The notes beneath the pieces are model-generated. The model had not been told where the DNA came from. It worked only from the letters and a program-made list of their open reading frames with translations, and ran no database searches. Positions 17,011 through 25,507 of a DNA stretch of 64,000 bases are shown piece after piece. The DNA comes from Pseudomonas sp. UBA1879 (lineage in GTDB: Bacteria > Pseudomonadota > Gammaproteobacteria > Pseudomonadales > Pseudomonadaceae). Where the stretch lies: the NCBI RefSeq assembly GCF_002338065.1, contig NZ_DDHJ01000015.1, positions 248,001 through 312,000 of the forward strand. Reading direction: 5' to 3'. Position numbers and translations under genes: made by a program. Within the stretch, counting starts at the first letter, position 1. The number at the start of each line of letters is the position of its first letter.

Positions 17011-17345
17011 TGGCCGTCGATAAAGTGGCCCATCCTGTTCGACTGCACCAATTCCGCTTCCTGTTGTGATTCTGCCTGGTCGTCCATTTCGCCGACCTGC
17101 GACGATCCCCAACGGTCGCTGGCGGCCTTGGTGCATTGCCAGCGCCGATGTCAGGGCAAACCTGGCATTGCTTATCCGCTAGCGTAGGTGACTGATTCGT
17201 CAAGCATTTTCTTCGGCCCCTACGTTACATTTTCAGCTCGATATCTCATGTCTGGCGCTTGCTTCGGAGGGTGGGGATGTATATATTCCCAGCTCTTGTC
17301 GTCCAGCCCGCTTCAAGGCGGCTGCCAGACGAGCGTTGAAATACT
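17011..17345. other. Gap between tRNA-Cys and tRNA-Leu
   Basis: About 335 bases without a supported gene. It must hold the promoter of tRNA-Leu, but I see no convincing boxes. No repeats or mobile element ends are evident. Confidence 0.5.
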
Positions 17346-17432
17346 GCCCTGATGGTGAAATTGGTAGACACACCGGACTTAAAATCCGTCGTCCGAAAGG
17401 ATGTGCCGGTTCGACTCCGGCTCGGGGCACCA
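17346..17432 (+). tRNA. tRNA-Leu (TAA)
   Basis: The 87-base class II tRNA starts GCCCTGATGGTGAAATTGG, has the anticodon loop ACTTAAAA (TAA), a long variable arm and an encoded CCA. Acceptor pairing includes one T-G pair. Confidence 0.97.
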
Positions 17433-17485
17433 AACACATCGCGAGTGGCGATCCTGCTGCATCCAGGATCGCGCAGAGCGTCAAC

Positions 17486-17511
17486 AAAACCGGCCAGTGG
17501 CCGGTTTTTTT
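17486..17511 (+). terminator. Terminator after tRNA-Leu
   Basis: AAAACCGGCC, a short AGT loop, then GGCCGGTTTTTTT. This is a strong hairpin with a T run about 54 bases after the tRNA. Confidence 0.9.
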
Positions 17512-17608
17512 GCGTCTGGGTATTTCACCGCTCCCGCTTTATGGCATCGGTCAGCGCTAACGCGTGCTGGCAGTCAATCCGATCAAGCAGGCACACTTTC
17601 GCCCGAGA

Positions 17609-17926
17609 TCAATCTTTGATCACCTTGAGCAGTTGCTCGCTCGCGTGTGCGGCCACCGCGCCGGCTTGCATGTCTGACCAATCCGCGAAGTCGGTATTGG
17701 CGGCAACGAATGCGTCCCATTGCTTGTCTGCGACTGATTCGAAATCTTCGATGGTGTTGATGTCGTAGCCGGCTGACTCACACAAGCTAATAAAGTCCGG
17801 GCTGTTTGAATGTTTGGAAATGAAGGCGGGATTCAGCATATCGAGCAATAGCGAGCGTTTCGTCTCCGCGAGACGTTTCGCGGCTTCGGTCAAGCTTTCT
17901 AAGTGAACGGCTTCCTTTGTATCCAT
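17609..17926 (-). CDS. Hypothetical protein, 105 residues
   Basis: The ORF starts ATG 17926 with AGGAG about nine bases upstream, so translation is plausible. The product is soluble, acidic and predicted helical, with no signal peptide or membrane segment; parts read MDTKEAVHLESLTEAAKRLA and DKQWDAFVAANTDFADWSD. I do not recognise the family. It stands alone between the tRNA-Leu terminator and the UvrA paralogue gene. Confidence 0.65.
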   Translation of the reverse strand: MDTKEAVHLESLTEAAKRLAETKRSLLLDMLNPAFISKHSNSPDFISLCESAGYDINTIEDFESVADKQWDAFVAANTDFADWSDMQAGAVAAHASEQLLKVIKD

Positions 17927-18084
17927 GATGAACTCCTACTCAGTCGCAAAGGTGCCGCTGCTGCGGCGTTTGATGGCGTCGTCGCAGTTGTGATCCAGGG
18001 CGGGTTTGGTTGGTTCACGATTTGCCGACAAGCTGCCGCTTGCGATTAGCAGCGGGCAGCATGGGGTGCATGCCAGGCGTTTCG

Positions 18085-20778
18085 TTACTGCGCGGTATTG
18101 GCCGAGGGTTCCAATACTCTCCGCAAAAACGGCGCCGTACGGCTGGCCTTTGTTTTGGCGACAGTCTCGGGCGTTCCGCTGGCCACGATGTTGCCGCCTC
18201 GGTCACCGGCACCGGGCCCGATGTCGATGACCCAGTCGCTTTGCGCCACGACGCGCATTTCGTGTTCGACGACGATGACCGTGTGGCCGTTGTCGACGAG
18301 GGCGTTGAGTTGCACGAGCAGGCGGTCGACGTCGCTGGGGTGCAGGCCAGTGGTGGGTTCATCCAGCACGTAGAGGGTGGCGCCGCGGGCGTTGCGTTGC
18401 AGTTCAGTGGCCAATTTGATGCGCTGCGCTTCGCCGCCCGACAGTTCGGTGGCCGGTTGGCCCAGTCGCAGGTAGCCGAGGCCGATATCCCTTAGCACGA
18501 CCAGCGAGCGCAGCACGGTGGGCTGCTCCGCGAACACCTCAACCGCTTGGTCGACAGTCATTTGCAGCACTTCAGCGATATTGAGGTGTTGCCACGTGAT
18601 GGCCAGCGTTTGTGGGTTGTAGCGGGCGCCGTGGCAGGTCGGGCAGGGCGCATACACACTGGGCATGAACAGCAATTCGACGCTGACAAAGCCTTCGCCC
18701 TCACACACCTCGCATCGGCCTTTGGCAACGTTGAAGGAAAACTGCCCTGCATCGTAGCCCGCTTTTTTTGCCTCGTCGGTGGCTGCGAAGAGTTTTCGCA
18801 CGCTGTCGAACAGGCCGGTGTAGGTCGCCAGGTTAGAACGTGGGGTGCGGCCAATGGGTTTCTGGTCCACTTGCACCAGACGTTTGATCGCCTCTAGCCC
18901 GCCCGCGATGCGCCCGCCGGTGACCTGTGGGGCGTCGTCTTCCAGGCTCGGTTCTTCCTGATCATTGGCAATCGCGGCCGGGCGCCCGAGTTCAGCGCTG
19001 ACCAATTCCAGCAGGGCTTGACTGACCAGGCTCGATTTGCCAGAGCCGGACACCCCGGTCACCGCTGTGAAGCATCCCAACGGAAATTCTGCCGTCAGGT
19101 CGTCAAGATTGTTGCGGGTGATGCCTTCGAGCCGTAACCAATCTTTAGGCTCGCGTCGTTCGGCGCGCAGGTCGTTGTGCTCGGCGAACAGGTGCAGGCG
19201 CGTCTGCGACGCTTCAATCTGTGCCAGTCCTTCCGGTGGTCCGCTATACAGGATGTGTCCGCCGTGTTCACCTGCCGCCGGACCCACGTCGATCAGCCAG
19301 TCCGCGCGACGCATGGTCTCCAAATCATGCTCGACCACGAATAACGAGTTGCCGGAGGCTTTGAGCTGTTGCAGTGCAGCGAACAGCGCTTCGCTGTCTG
19401 CCGGATGCAGCCCCGCAGAAGGCTCGTCCAGTACGTAAATCACGCCGAACAGTTGCGAACCCAGTTGGGTCGCCAGACGCAGGCGTTGCAGCTCGCCTGA
19501 CGACAGCGTCGGCGTGCTGCGGTCCAGTGCAAGGTAGCCGAGGCCGAGGTCAGTGAGCGTCGTCACCCGTGCCAGCAGGTCCTGGGCGATGCGCTGAGCG
19601 GCCAGGCGTTTTTCGATGGATAGATTCGGTGTCGCTCGCACATCGGGGGCCGCGTCGTGCGCTAAGCCGCCTGATTTCAGCCGCTTTTCCCTCGCCTTGC
19701 CGATTGCCTGGCGGTCAAGCGCAGTGTCCTCGGCAACCGCGCCGAAGGTGCCTTCTGCCACCGGTTTCAACACTTCGGCAAGACGCAGCAGCGGCATTTG
19801 CGACAGCTCGCCGATGTCCAGCCCGGCAAACGTCACCGACAGGGCTTCACGCTTGAGGCGTTTGCCATCGCAGAGCGGGCAAGGGCTGCCGCGCATGAAC
19901 TGTGACACGCGCTTCTTCATTAACGCGCTTTGCGAATGGGTGAAGGTGTGCAGCACGTAACGCCGGGCGCCGATGAAGGTGCCCTGGTAGCTGGGTTCGA
20001 GCTTGCGTTTGAGTGCGACGCGGGTCTGTTCCGGGGTCAGGCCGGCGTAGACCGGCGCCGTGGGTTGCTCCTCGGTGAACAGAATCCAGTCACGCTGTTT
20101 TTTCGGCAGTTCGCGCCACGGAATATCCACGTCGTACCCCAGGGTGACGAGGATGTCGCGCTGATTTTGTCCCTGCCAGGCGGGTGGCCAGGACGCAATG
20201 GCGCGCTGCCGGATGGTCAGGGAGTCGTCCGGCACCATCAGTTCCTCCGGCACCTCGTAGACCCGACCCAAGCCGTGGCATTCGGGGCAGGCGCCCTGCG
20301 GCAGGTTGGGGGAAAAGTCTTCGGCGTACAGCATGGGCTGGCCTGGCGGGTAGTTGCCTGCTCGCGAATAGAGCATGCGAATCAGGCTCGACAGGGTGGT
20401 GACGCTGCCGACCGACGAGCGCGTGCTGGGCGTACCACGTTGCTGTTGCAGCGCCACGGCAGGCGGCAAGCCCTCGATTGAGTCGACGTTGGGGACGCCG
20501 ACTTGGTCAATCAGGCGGCGGGCATATGGTGCCACCGACTCGAAGTACCGTCGTTGCGCCTCGGCATACAGCGTGGAAAAGGCCAGCGACGACTTGCCCG
20601 ACCCTGAGACCCCGGTGAATACCACCAGTGCGTCCCGGGGAATGTCCACATCAACGTCTTTGAGGTTGTGTTCACGGGCGCCGCGCACCCTCACGAAACC
20701 GGCCTGATCCGGGGCGACCGTGAAGGAAGCGGCGGCGGGGGGAGTGGTGTCTTCGGGCGGGCGGGACGCTGTGGTCAT
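18085..20778 (-). CDS. UvrA-like ABC ATPase (UvrA paralogue)
   Basis: The 897-residue protein is shorter than canonical UvrA (about 940). It has two UvrA ATPase modules, each with GVSGSGKSS and a LSSGE or LSGGE signature. UvrA-type zinc modules are seen in CPECHGLGR, CPLCDGKRL, CEVCEGEGF and CPTCHGARY. Such paralogues (UvrA2/DrrC-like) occur beside true UvrA and have been linked to DNA-binding drug or damage tolerance; the exact role here is open. It lies at the end of a transcription unit with topoisomerase IB and a small acidic protein. Confidence 0.88.
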   Translation of the reverse strand: MTTASRPPEDTTPPAAASFTVAPDQAGFVRVRGAREHNLKDVDVDIPRDALVVFTGVSGSGKSSLAFSTLYAEAQRRYFESVAPYARRLIDQVGVPNVDSIEGLPPAVALQQQRGTPSTRSSVGSVTTLSSLIRMLYSRAGNYPPGQPMLYAEDFSPNLPQGACPECHGLGRVYEVPEELMVPDDSLTIRQRAIASWPPAWQGQNQRDILVTLGYDVDIPWRELPKKQRDWILFTEEQPTAPVYAGLTPEQTRVALKRKLEPSYQGTFIGARRYVLHTFTHSQSALMKKRVSQFMRGSPCPLCDGKRLKREALSVTFAGLDIGELSQMPLLRLAEVLKPVAEGTFGAVAEDTALDRQAIGKAREKRLKSGGLAHDAAPDVRATPNLSIEKRLAAQRIAQDLLARVTTLTDLGLGYLALDRSTPTLSSGELQRLRLATQLGSQLFGVIYVLDEPSAGLHPADSEALFAALQQLKASGNSLFVVEHDLETMRRADWLIDVGPAAGEHGGHILYSGPPEGLAQIEASQTRLHLFAEHNDLRAERREPKDWLRLEGITRNNLDDLTAEFPLGCFTAVTGVSGSGKSSLVSQALLELVSAELGRPAAIANDQEEPSLEDDAPQVTGGRIAGGLEAIKRLVQVDQKPIGRTPRSNLATYTGLFDSVRKLFAATDEAKKAGYDAGQFSFNVAKGRCEVCEGEGFVSVELLFMPSVYAPCPTCHGARYNPQTLAITWQHLNIAEVLQMTVDQAVEVFAEQPTVLRSLVVLRDIGLGYLRLGQPATELSGGEAQRIKLATELQRNARGATLYVLDEPTTGLHPSDVDRLLVQLNALVDNGHTVIVVEHEMRVVAQSDWVIDIGPGAGDRGGNIVASGTPETVAKTKASRTAPFLRRVLEPSANTAQ

Positions 20779-20820
20779 GGGAGGGCCTTGATGTGAATCG
20801 AATCGGGCGAGGCGCCCAGC

Positions 20821-20994
20821 TTACCGGGCATCGGGGACTTTAGGGGTATGGCCGGCGTTGTCGTGTTCGCCGCCGGTCAAGGGTTCCTCCTCGCGTGTCT
20901 CTTGGGTGCGATCGCGATCATCGGCGACGTCGGCAGGTTTAGCGTCCGGGTCGTTGATCTTTTCACCTGGGGTGCGGGTTGAAGAGGTGGTCAT
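20821..20994 (-). CDS. Small acidic protein between topoisomerase IB and UvrA-like genes
   Basis: The 57-codon ORF starts within the stop codon of the topoisomerase gene (ATGA overlap) and has AGGAGA eight bases upstream. The product is very hydrophilic and rich in Asp, Glu, Thr and Pro (begins MTTSSTRTPGEKINDPDAKP), so probably disordered. I do not recognise it. Tight coupling to two DNA-acting proteins makes it a likely real gene. Confidence 0.6.
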   Translation of the reverse strand: MTTSSTRTPGEKINDPDAKPADVADDRDRTQETREEEPLTGGEHDNAGHTPKVPDAR

Positions 20995-22049
20995 GCGGTT
21001 TCTCCTGTTGCTTCACGCAGGGCTTCGGCAGCCTGCAAGCCCTGCAGGAAACCGGCCAGTGCCGCTTCCTCCAGTCGTAGTCCCTTGCGCTGTCGCGAGC
21101 GGGGCAGTTTGGCCAATTCGCCGACCAGGAATGCTTCCAGCACTGCCGGGTGGATGTAGCATTTGCGGCAGACAGCCGGGGTGTTGCCAAGCAGCCGGGA
21201 GACTTCCTTGACCATCGCCACGATGTGTTTTTTCGCGTCGGCTTCGGGTTCCCAGTCCAGCTTGCGCAAGGTCGTCAGGGCCATCGCGCTGCCAGCCCAG
21301 GTCCGATAATCCTTGGCCGTGAAATCGGCCCCGGTCAGCGTGTGCAGGTACTGATTGATGTCCGAAGAGGTGACAGTGTGGCGGTGGCCGTCGGCGTCCA
21401 GGTACTGAAAGAGGTTTTGCCCCGGCAGTTCCATGCAGCGTTTGATGATGTTCGCCAAGCGCTTGTCCGTGACGCTGATTTCATGCTCGACGCCACTCTT
21501 GCCGCGGAACTGAAACAGGATCTTGCTGCCGTGAACGTCGACATGTTTGTTGCGCAGGGTCGTCAGGCCGTAGGACTTGTTGTCCCGGGCATACTGGCTG
21601 TTACCGATGCGGATCAGCGTTTGATCGAGCAACGACACCACCGCAGCCATCACTTTTTCGCGACCCATGCCAGGGGCTGCCAGTTGGGCTTCCAATTGCT
21701 TGCGCACTTTGGGCAACGCCATGCCGAAGGCGATCATGCGGGAATATTTGTTTTCATCGCGGATCTCCCGCCAGCGGGGATGATAGCGGTACTGCTTGCG
21801 ACCGCGGGCATCTCGGCCGGTGGCCTGCAGATGGCCTCGGGGGTCGGCGCAGATCCACACGTCGGTATAGGCGGGCGGGATGACCAGCGCGTTGATGCGC
21901 TTGATCTCGGCTTCGTCGCGAATCCGCTGGCCGTCGGTATCGAAATAGGCGAATTTGCCGCGCAGCACTTTGCGCGTGAACCCCGGTTGGCTGTCGTCCA
22001 CGTAATGGAGGTCTTTTGGCAGGTCTTCTGGGGTGAGAACGTCGGACAT
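20991..22049 (-). CDS. topIB: Type IB DNA topoisomerase, poxvirus-like
   Basis: The 352-residue enzyme would relax supercoils by cutting one strand through a 3'-phosphotyrosyl link. It shows the bacterial TopIB features GRDARGRKQYRYHPRWREIR, the core RIGNSQYARDNKSYGLTTLR, and a C-terminal Tyr in CRKCYIHPAVLEAF that is the likely nucleophile. I chose ATG 22049; the frame extends three codons to a TTG. AGGA lies about ten bases upstream. Its stop overlaps the next small gene. Confidence 0.9.
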   Translation of the reverse strand: MSDVLTPEDLPKDLHYVDDSQPGFTRKVLRGKFAYFDTDGQRIRDEAEIKRINALVIPPAYTDVWICADPRGHLQATGRDARGRKQYRYHPRWREIRDENKYSRMIAFGMALPKVRKQLEAQLAAPGMGREKVMAAVVSLLDQTLIRIGNSQYARDNKSYGLTTLRNKHVDVHGSKILFQFRGKSGVEHEISVTDKRLANIIKRCMELPGQNLFQYLDADGHRHTVTSSDINQYLHTLTGADFTAKDYRTWAGSAMALTTLRKLDWEPEADAKKHIVAMVKEVSRLLGNTPAVCRKCYIHPAVLEAFLVGELAKLPRSRQRKGLRLEEAALAGFLQGLQAAEALREATGETA

Positions 22050-22135
22050 AAAGGGCAATCCTGAGTGCTGGTCTTTGCATTGACCGTTGCACCGCGCAGA
22101 CGTGCCGATTTTTTGAGTGGCATTGCGCAGTCACC

Positions 22136-23224
22136 TCAGGCGAGGAGTGCCACCGATTTGATCTGTGCCCATACCGACTGACCCGGATGCAGCTGCAGCT
22201 GATCCCGCGAATAGCGAGTGATGCGCGCCAGCAGCGGCGTGCCCGCAGCATCCAGACGGACCAGCACATGGGCGGCATTGTCCGCCGGCACTTCGCTGAC
22301 GACCGTGACCGGCAGGCGGTTGAGGATACTGGTCCGATCATCGGCCCGCAGCGTCAGGCTCACGTCCCGGGCTTGTACCTTGAGGCGTAGGGGTTTGCTC
22401 ATTTCCAGTGCGGAATGGGCGACGCGGATCGTGAGGTCACTTCGTGGGAGGCGCACAGTGACCAGGTGGTAAGCGGCATCGTAGGCAACGGGAGCCCCTT
22501 CGATGACGACACCGGCGTCATCGCCCATCGCCAGCGGCAGGTCGAGTCGCGCCAGGGTTTCTGCGATCGGCCCACTGGCCAGTGCCTGACCGCCGCTGAG
22601 CAACACCAGATGGTCCGCGAGTCGCGCCACTTCATCCTGGGCGTGGCTCACGTAGAGCATCGGGATATGAAGTTCGTCGTGCAGGCGTTCCAGATAGGGC
22701 AGGATCTCGGCCTTGCGCTGTGAATCCAGTGCCGCCAGCGGCTCATCGAGCAGCAACAGGCGAGGGCTGGTCAACAAGGCGCGGGCGATGCCGACCCGTT
22801 GGCGTTCGCCGCCAGACAAGTTGTCGGGTTGGCGGGTCAGCAGGTGGTCGATGCCGAGCAGGGTGCTGGCCTGTTGCAGATTCACATGGCGCTCCCTGAC
22901 GGGAATGCGCTTGAGGCCGAATTCCAGGTTGCCCTTTACGGTCAAGTGCGGGAACAGGCTCGCTTCTTGAAACACATAGCCCAGCGAACGTTTGTGTGGC
23001 GGGACGAAAACCCCGTGGGCGCTGTCCTGCCACACGTCGCCGTTGACCGAGATGAAAGCGGCCGACGCCTTCTCGAGCCCCGCAATGCAGCGCAGGCAGG
23101 TGGTCTTGCCCGAACCGGAATGGCCATACAGGGCTGTGACACCACGCCCCGGCAGGGACAGATCGATGTTCAGGTTGAAGTCGGGAAAGTCCACGCTCAG
23201 GCGGACGTCGAGGGTCGATGTCAT
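22136..23224 (-). CDS. modC: Molybdate ABC transporter ATPase
   Basis: The 362-residue protein has an N-terminal ABC ATPase (Walker A GHSGSGKT, signature LSGGERQRVGIARAL, Walker B LLLLDEPLAALD) and a C-terminal MOP/TOBE domain after about residue 290 that typifies ModC. It energises molybdate import through ModB. It follows modB by six bases. Confidence 0.95.
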   Translation of the reverse strand: MTSTLDVRLSVDFPDFNLNIDLSLPGRGVTALYGHSGSGKTTCLRCIAGLEKASAAFISVNGDVWQDSAHGVFVPPHKRSLGYVFQEASLFPHLTVKGNLEFGLKRIPVRERHVNLQQASTLLGIDHLLTRQPDNLSGGERQRVGIARALLTSPRLLLLDEPLAALDSQRKAEILPYLERLHDELHIPMLYVSHAQDEVARLADHLVLLSGGQALASGPIAETLARLDLPLAMGDDAGVVIEGAPVAYDAAYHLVTVRLPRSDLTIRVAHSALEMSKPLRLKVQARDVSLTLRADDRTSILNRLPVTVVSEVPADNAAHVLVRLDAAGTPLLARITRYSRDQLQLHPGQSVWAQIKSVALLA

Positions 23225-23230
23225 GGCGGA

Positions 23231-23911
23231 TCAGCTCCAGGCCGCTTTGGTCGTGCCGCGTGAATAGAGCGCCAACAGAACCAGGAATGAGAACACCAGC
23301 ATGAACCCGGCCAGCCAATGGGCCTGCACGTACTCCATGGATTCGACATGGTTGTAGATCTGGGTCGACACCACACGGGTTTTTTCAGGGATGTTGCCAC
23401 CGATCATCAGCACCACGCCGAACTCGCCGACGGTGTGCGCAAAGCCGAGAATCGCGCCGGTGACGAAGCCCGGTCGCGCCAGCGGCAGGACCACCGAGAA
23501 GAACGTATCCCGTGGACTTGCACGCAGGGTGGCGGCCACCTCAAGCGGGCGCGGGCCAATCGCCACGAAGGCATTCTGCAGCGGCTGGACCACGAACGGC
23601 ATCGAATACAGCACAGACCCGATGACCAGGCCAGTGAAGCTGAAGGTCAGCGTCCCCAGGCCGAGACGTTCTGTGATCTGCCCCAGCGCGCCGTTCGGCC
23701 CCAGAAACAGCAGCAGGTAGAAGCCGATGACCGTGGGCGGCAACACCAATGGCAACGCCACTACCGCGCCCACCGGCCCTTTGAGCCAGGATCGAGTGCG
23801 GGCCAGCCACCACGCGATGGGGGTGCCAACGATGAGCAGGATGACGGTCGTCAGTGACGCCAGTTTCAGCGTCAGCCAAATCGCCGCCAGGTCGGCACTG
23901 TCTAGCGGCAT
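23231..23911 (-). CDS. modB: Molybdate ABC transporter permease
   Basis: The 226-residue permease has about five membrane helices and the ModB coupling motif RASPRDTFFSVVLPLARPGFV. It begins MPLDSADLAAIWLTLKLASL. Its ATG abuts the modA stop codon, so the three genes are co-translated. Confidence 0.95.
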   Translation of the reverse strand: MPLDSADLAAIWLTLKLASLTTVILLIVGTPIAWWLARTRSWLKGPVGAVVALPLVLPPTVIGFYLLLFLGPNGALGQITERLGLGTLTFSFTGLVIGSVLYSMPFVVQPLQNAFVAIGPRPLEVAATLRASPRDTFFSVVLPLARPGFVTGAILGFAHTVGEFGVVLMIGGNIPEKTRVVSTQIYNHVESMEYVQAHWLAGFMLVFSFLVLLALYSRGTTKAAWS

Positions 23912-24679
23912 TTACAGCTGATACCCGTAGGATTTGATCACGGCAGCGGCCTTCGGACCTTTGAGGTAGTCCATCAGCGCCTTGGCGGCCGCGTTATCTT
24001 TGCCTTTGTTGAGAATGACCGCGTCTTGCTTGATCGGCTCGTGCAGGTTGGCCGGGACGATCCACGCTGAGCCGCTGGTCAATTTGCCGTCTTTGTACAC
24101 CTGCGACAGGGCGACGAAACCCAATTCGGCATTGCCAGTCTGCACGAACTGATACGCCTGGGCGATGCTCTGGCCTTCGACGATTTTTGCCTGGGTGGCT
24201 TCGGTCAGGTGTTGCTTTTCCAGCACCTGAGTCGCGGCCAGACCGTAAGGTGCGGCTTTCGGATTGGCGATGGACAGATGCTGATAGTGATTGTTTTTCA
24301 GCACCTCGCCCTTGTCATCGACATAGCCCTCTTTTGCCGACCACAGCGCCAAAGTGCCGACGGCATAGGTGAAGCGTGAGCCGTTGACGGTTTCACCCTC
24401 GCTTTCCAACTTGGCCGGAGTGGTGTCATCGGCAGCGAGGAAGACCTCGAACGGCGCGCCGTTCTTGATCTGCGTGTAAAACTGGCCGGTGGCGCCGAAT
24501 GACGCCACCAGCGTATGGCCGGTGTCTTTTTCGAAATCCTTGGCAATGGCCTGAATCGGGGCAGTGAAGTTGGCCGCGACGGCGACCTGCACTTCGTCGG
24601 CGAATACGCTGCTCGCGGACAGGGCAGCGAAGGCAATGGCGAGGAGTTTCACCGTGACGCGGGGAGACGTTGTGCGCAT
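23912..24679 (-). CDS. modA: Periplasmic molybdate-binding protein
   Basis: The 255-residue protein begins with a signal peptide (cleavage near SSVFA-DEVQ). The mature part starts VQVAVAANFTAPIQAIAKDF, the ModA N-terminus in which Ser or Thr and main-chain atoms bind the oxyanion, and contains FGATGQFYTQIKNGAPFEVF. A ModE-like operator lies upstream, so expression should be repressed when molybdate is plentiful. Confidence 0.95.
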   Translation of the reverse strand: MRTTSPRVTVKLLAIAFAALSASSVFADEVQVAVAANFTAPIQAIAKDFEKDTGHTLVASFGATGQFYTQIKNGAPFEVFLAADDTTPAKLESEGETVNGSRFTYAVGTLALWSAKEGYVDDKGEVLKNNHYQHLSIANPKAAPYGLAATQVLEKQHLTEATQAKIVEGQSIAQAYQFVQTGNAELGFVALSQVYKDGKLTSGSAWIVPANLHEPIKQDAVILNKGKDNAAAKALMDYLKGPKAAAVIKSYGYQL

Positions 24680-24716
24680 GTAGCAGCTCCGAGTGGACAG
24701 TCAGGAAGAGGGGTCA

Positions 24717-24744
24717 ATCGTTATGCAGCGAAATATATAGCGAT
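24717..24744 (-). promoter_or_regulatory. ModE-like operator before modABC
   Basis: ATCGTTAT (24717-24724) and ATAGCGAT (24737-24744) form an inverted repeat with one mismatch. The core CGTTAT-N12-ATAGCG has the same half-site sequence and 12-base spacing as the E. coli ModE site CGTTAT-N12-ATAACG. It is 38 bases before modA. Confidence 0.7.
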
Positions 24745-24795
24745 GATGCGCGTCTAGGAAGCAGGAGGACGACCGGACCCCAAGCGTTGACGTTT

Positions 24796-24810
24796 TAGAC
24801 GATCGGTCTA
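24796..24810. promoter_or_regulatory. Operator 1 of the TetR-family regulator
   Basis: TAGACGATCGGTCTA is an imperfect palindrome (TAGAC...GTCTA) 12 bases before the regulator start. It is nearly identical to the site at 25479-25493. Confidence 0.75.
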
Positions 24811-24822
24811 ATATACCCAGCC

Positions 24823-25461
24823 ATGACCGACATGATCACAAAACCCAGACGTCCCGGACGTCCACCCAAGGTGGCGCGCGCCGATGATTTCGACACCCGA
24901 GAGGCACTGATTCGCTGCGGCGTGGAAGTGCTGACGGAGCAAGGCTTCATGGCCACTGGCATCGATGGCATCCTCAAGCGCGTAGGCGTACCGAAAGGGT
25001 CGTTCTATCACTACTTCAGCAGCAAGGAGGCGTTTGGCCTTGCCGTATTGGAGAGCTACGCCGGGTATTTCGCCAGGCGGCTCGACCGCTGGCTGCTGGA
25101 TGCGTCACTGTCGCCCCTCGAACGGCTGGCGGGTTTCGTCCAGCACTCAAAGGCGAGTATGGCCCGCCACCATTACCGACGCGGGTGTCTGGTGGGCAAC
25201 ATGGGCCAGGAAGTCAGCGTGCTGCCCGAAGGCTTTCGCGAGGTGTTGGAAACGGTCTTTGTGGATTGGCAACGACGGTTAAGTGCCTGTTTCGAGGCGG
25301 CCAAACAGGCGGGTGAGCTGCCCGCCCAGGCCGATTGCGACCAGCTGGCGGCCTATTTCTGGATTGGCTGGGAAGGCGCCGTATTGCGCGCACGGCTGGT
25401 TCAGAGCGACACACCCCTGAATATATTCATTGCCGGATTTCTTCGTGGTCTGCCGCGATGA
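24823..25461 (+). CDS. acuR: TetR-family repressor, AcuR-like
   Basis: The 212-residue protein has a basic N-terminal arm (KPRRPGRPPK), a TetR HTH (MATGIDGILKRVGVPKGSFY followed by HYFSSKEAFG) and a ligand domain with RGCLVGNMGQEVS, a feature of the AcuR/NemR-like branch. AcuR represses acuI and related genes and responds to acrylate. The two matching palindromes, before this gene and before the reductase gene, indicate it controls both. The ligand is inferred from the neighbour. Confidence 0.82.
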   Translation: MTDMITKPRRPGRPPKVARADDFDTREALIRCGVEVLTEQGFMATGIDGILKRVGVPKGSFYHYFSSKEAFGLAVLESYAGYFARRLDRWLLDASLSPLERLAGFVQHSKASMARHHYRRGCLVGNMGQEVSVLPEGFREVLETVFVDWQRRLSACFEAAKQAGELPAQADCDQLAAYFWIGWEGAVLRARLVQSDTPLNIFIAGFLRGLPR

Positions 25462-25478
25462 TTCTCCGGCTTAATTTC

Positions 25479-25493
25479 TAGACGACCGGTCTA
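25479..25493. promoter_or_regulatory. Operator 2, before the AcuI-like reductase
   Basis: TAGACGACCGGTCTA, differing at one position from operator 1, lies 15 bases before the reductase start and after the regulator stop. Confidence 0.75.
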
Positions 25494-25507
25494 TATCGGA
25501 GGCAAGC

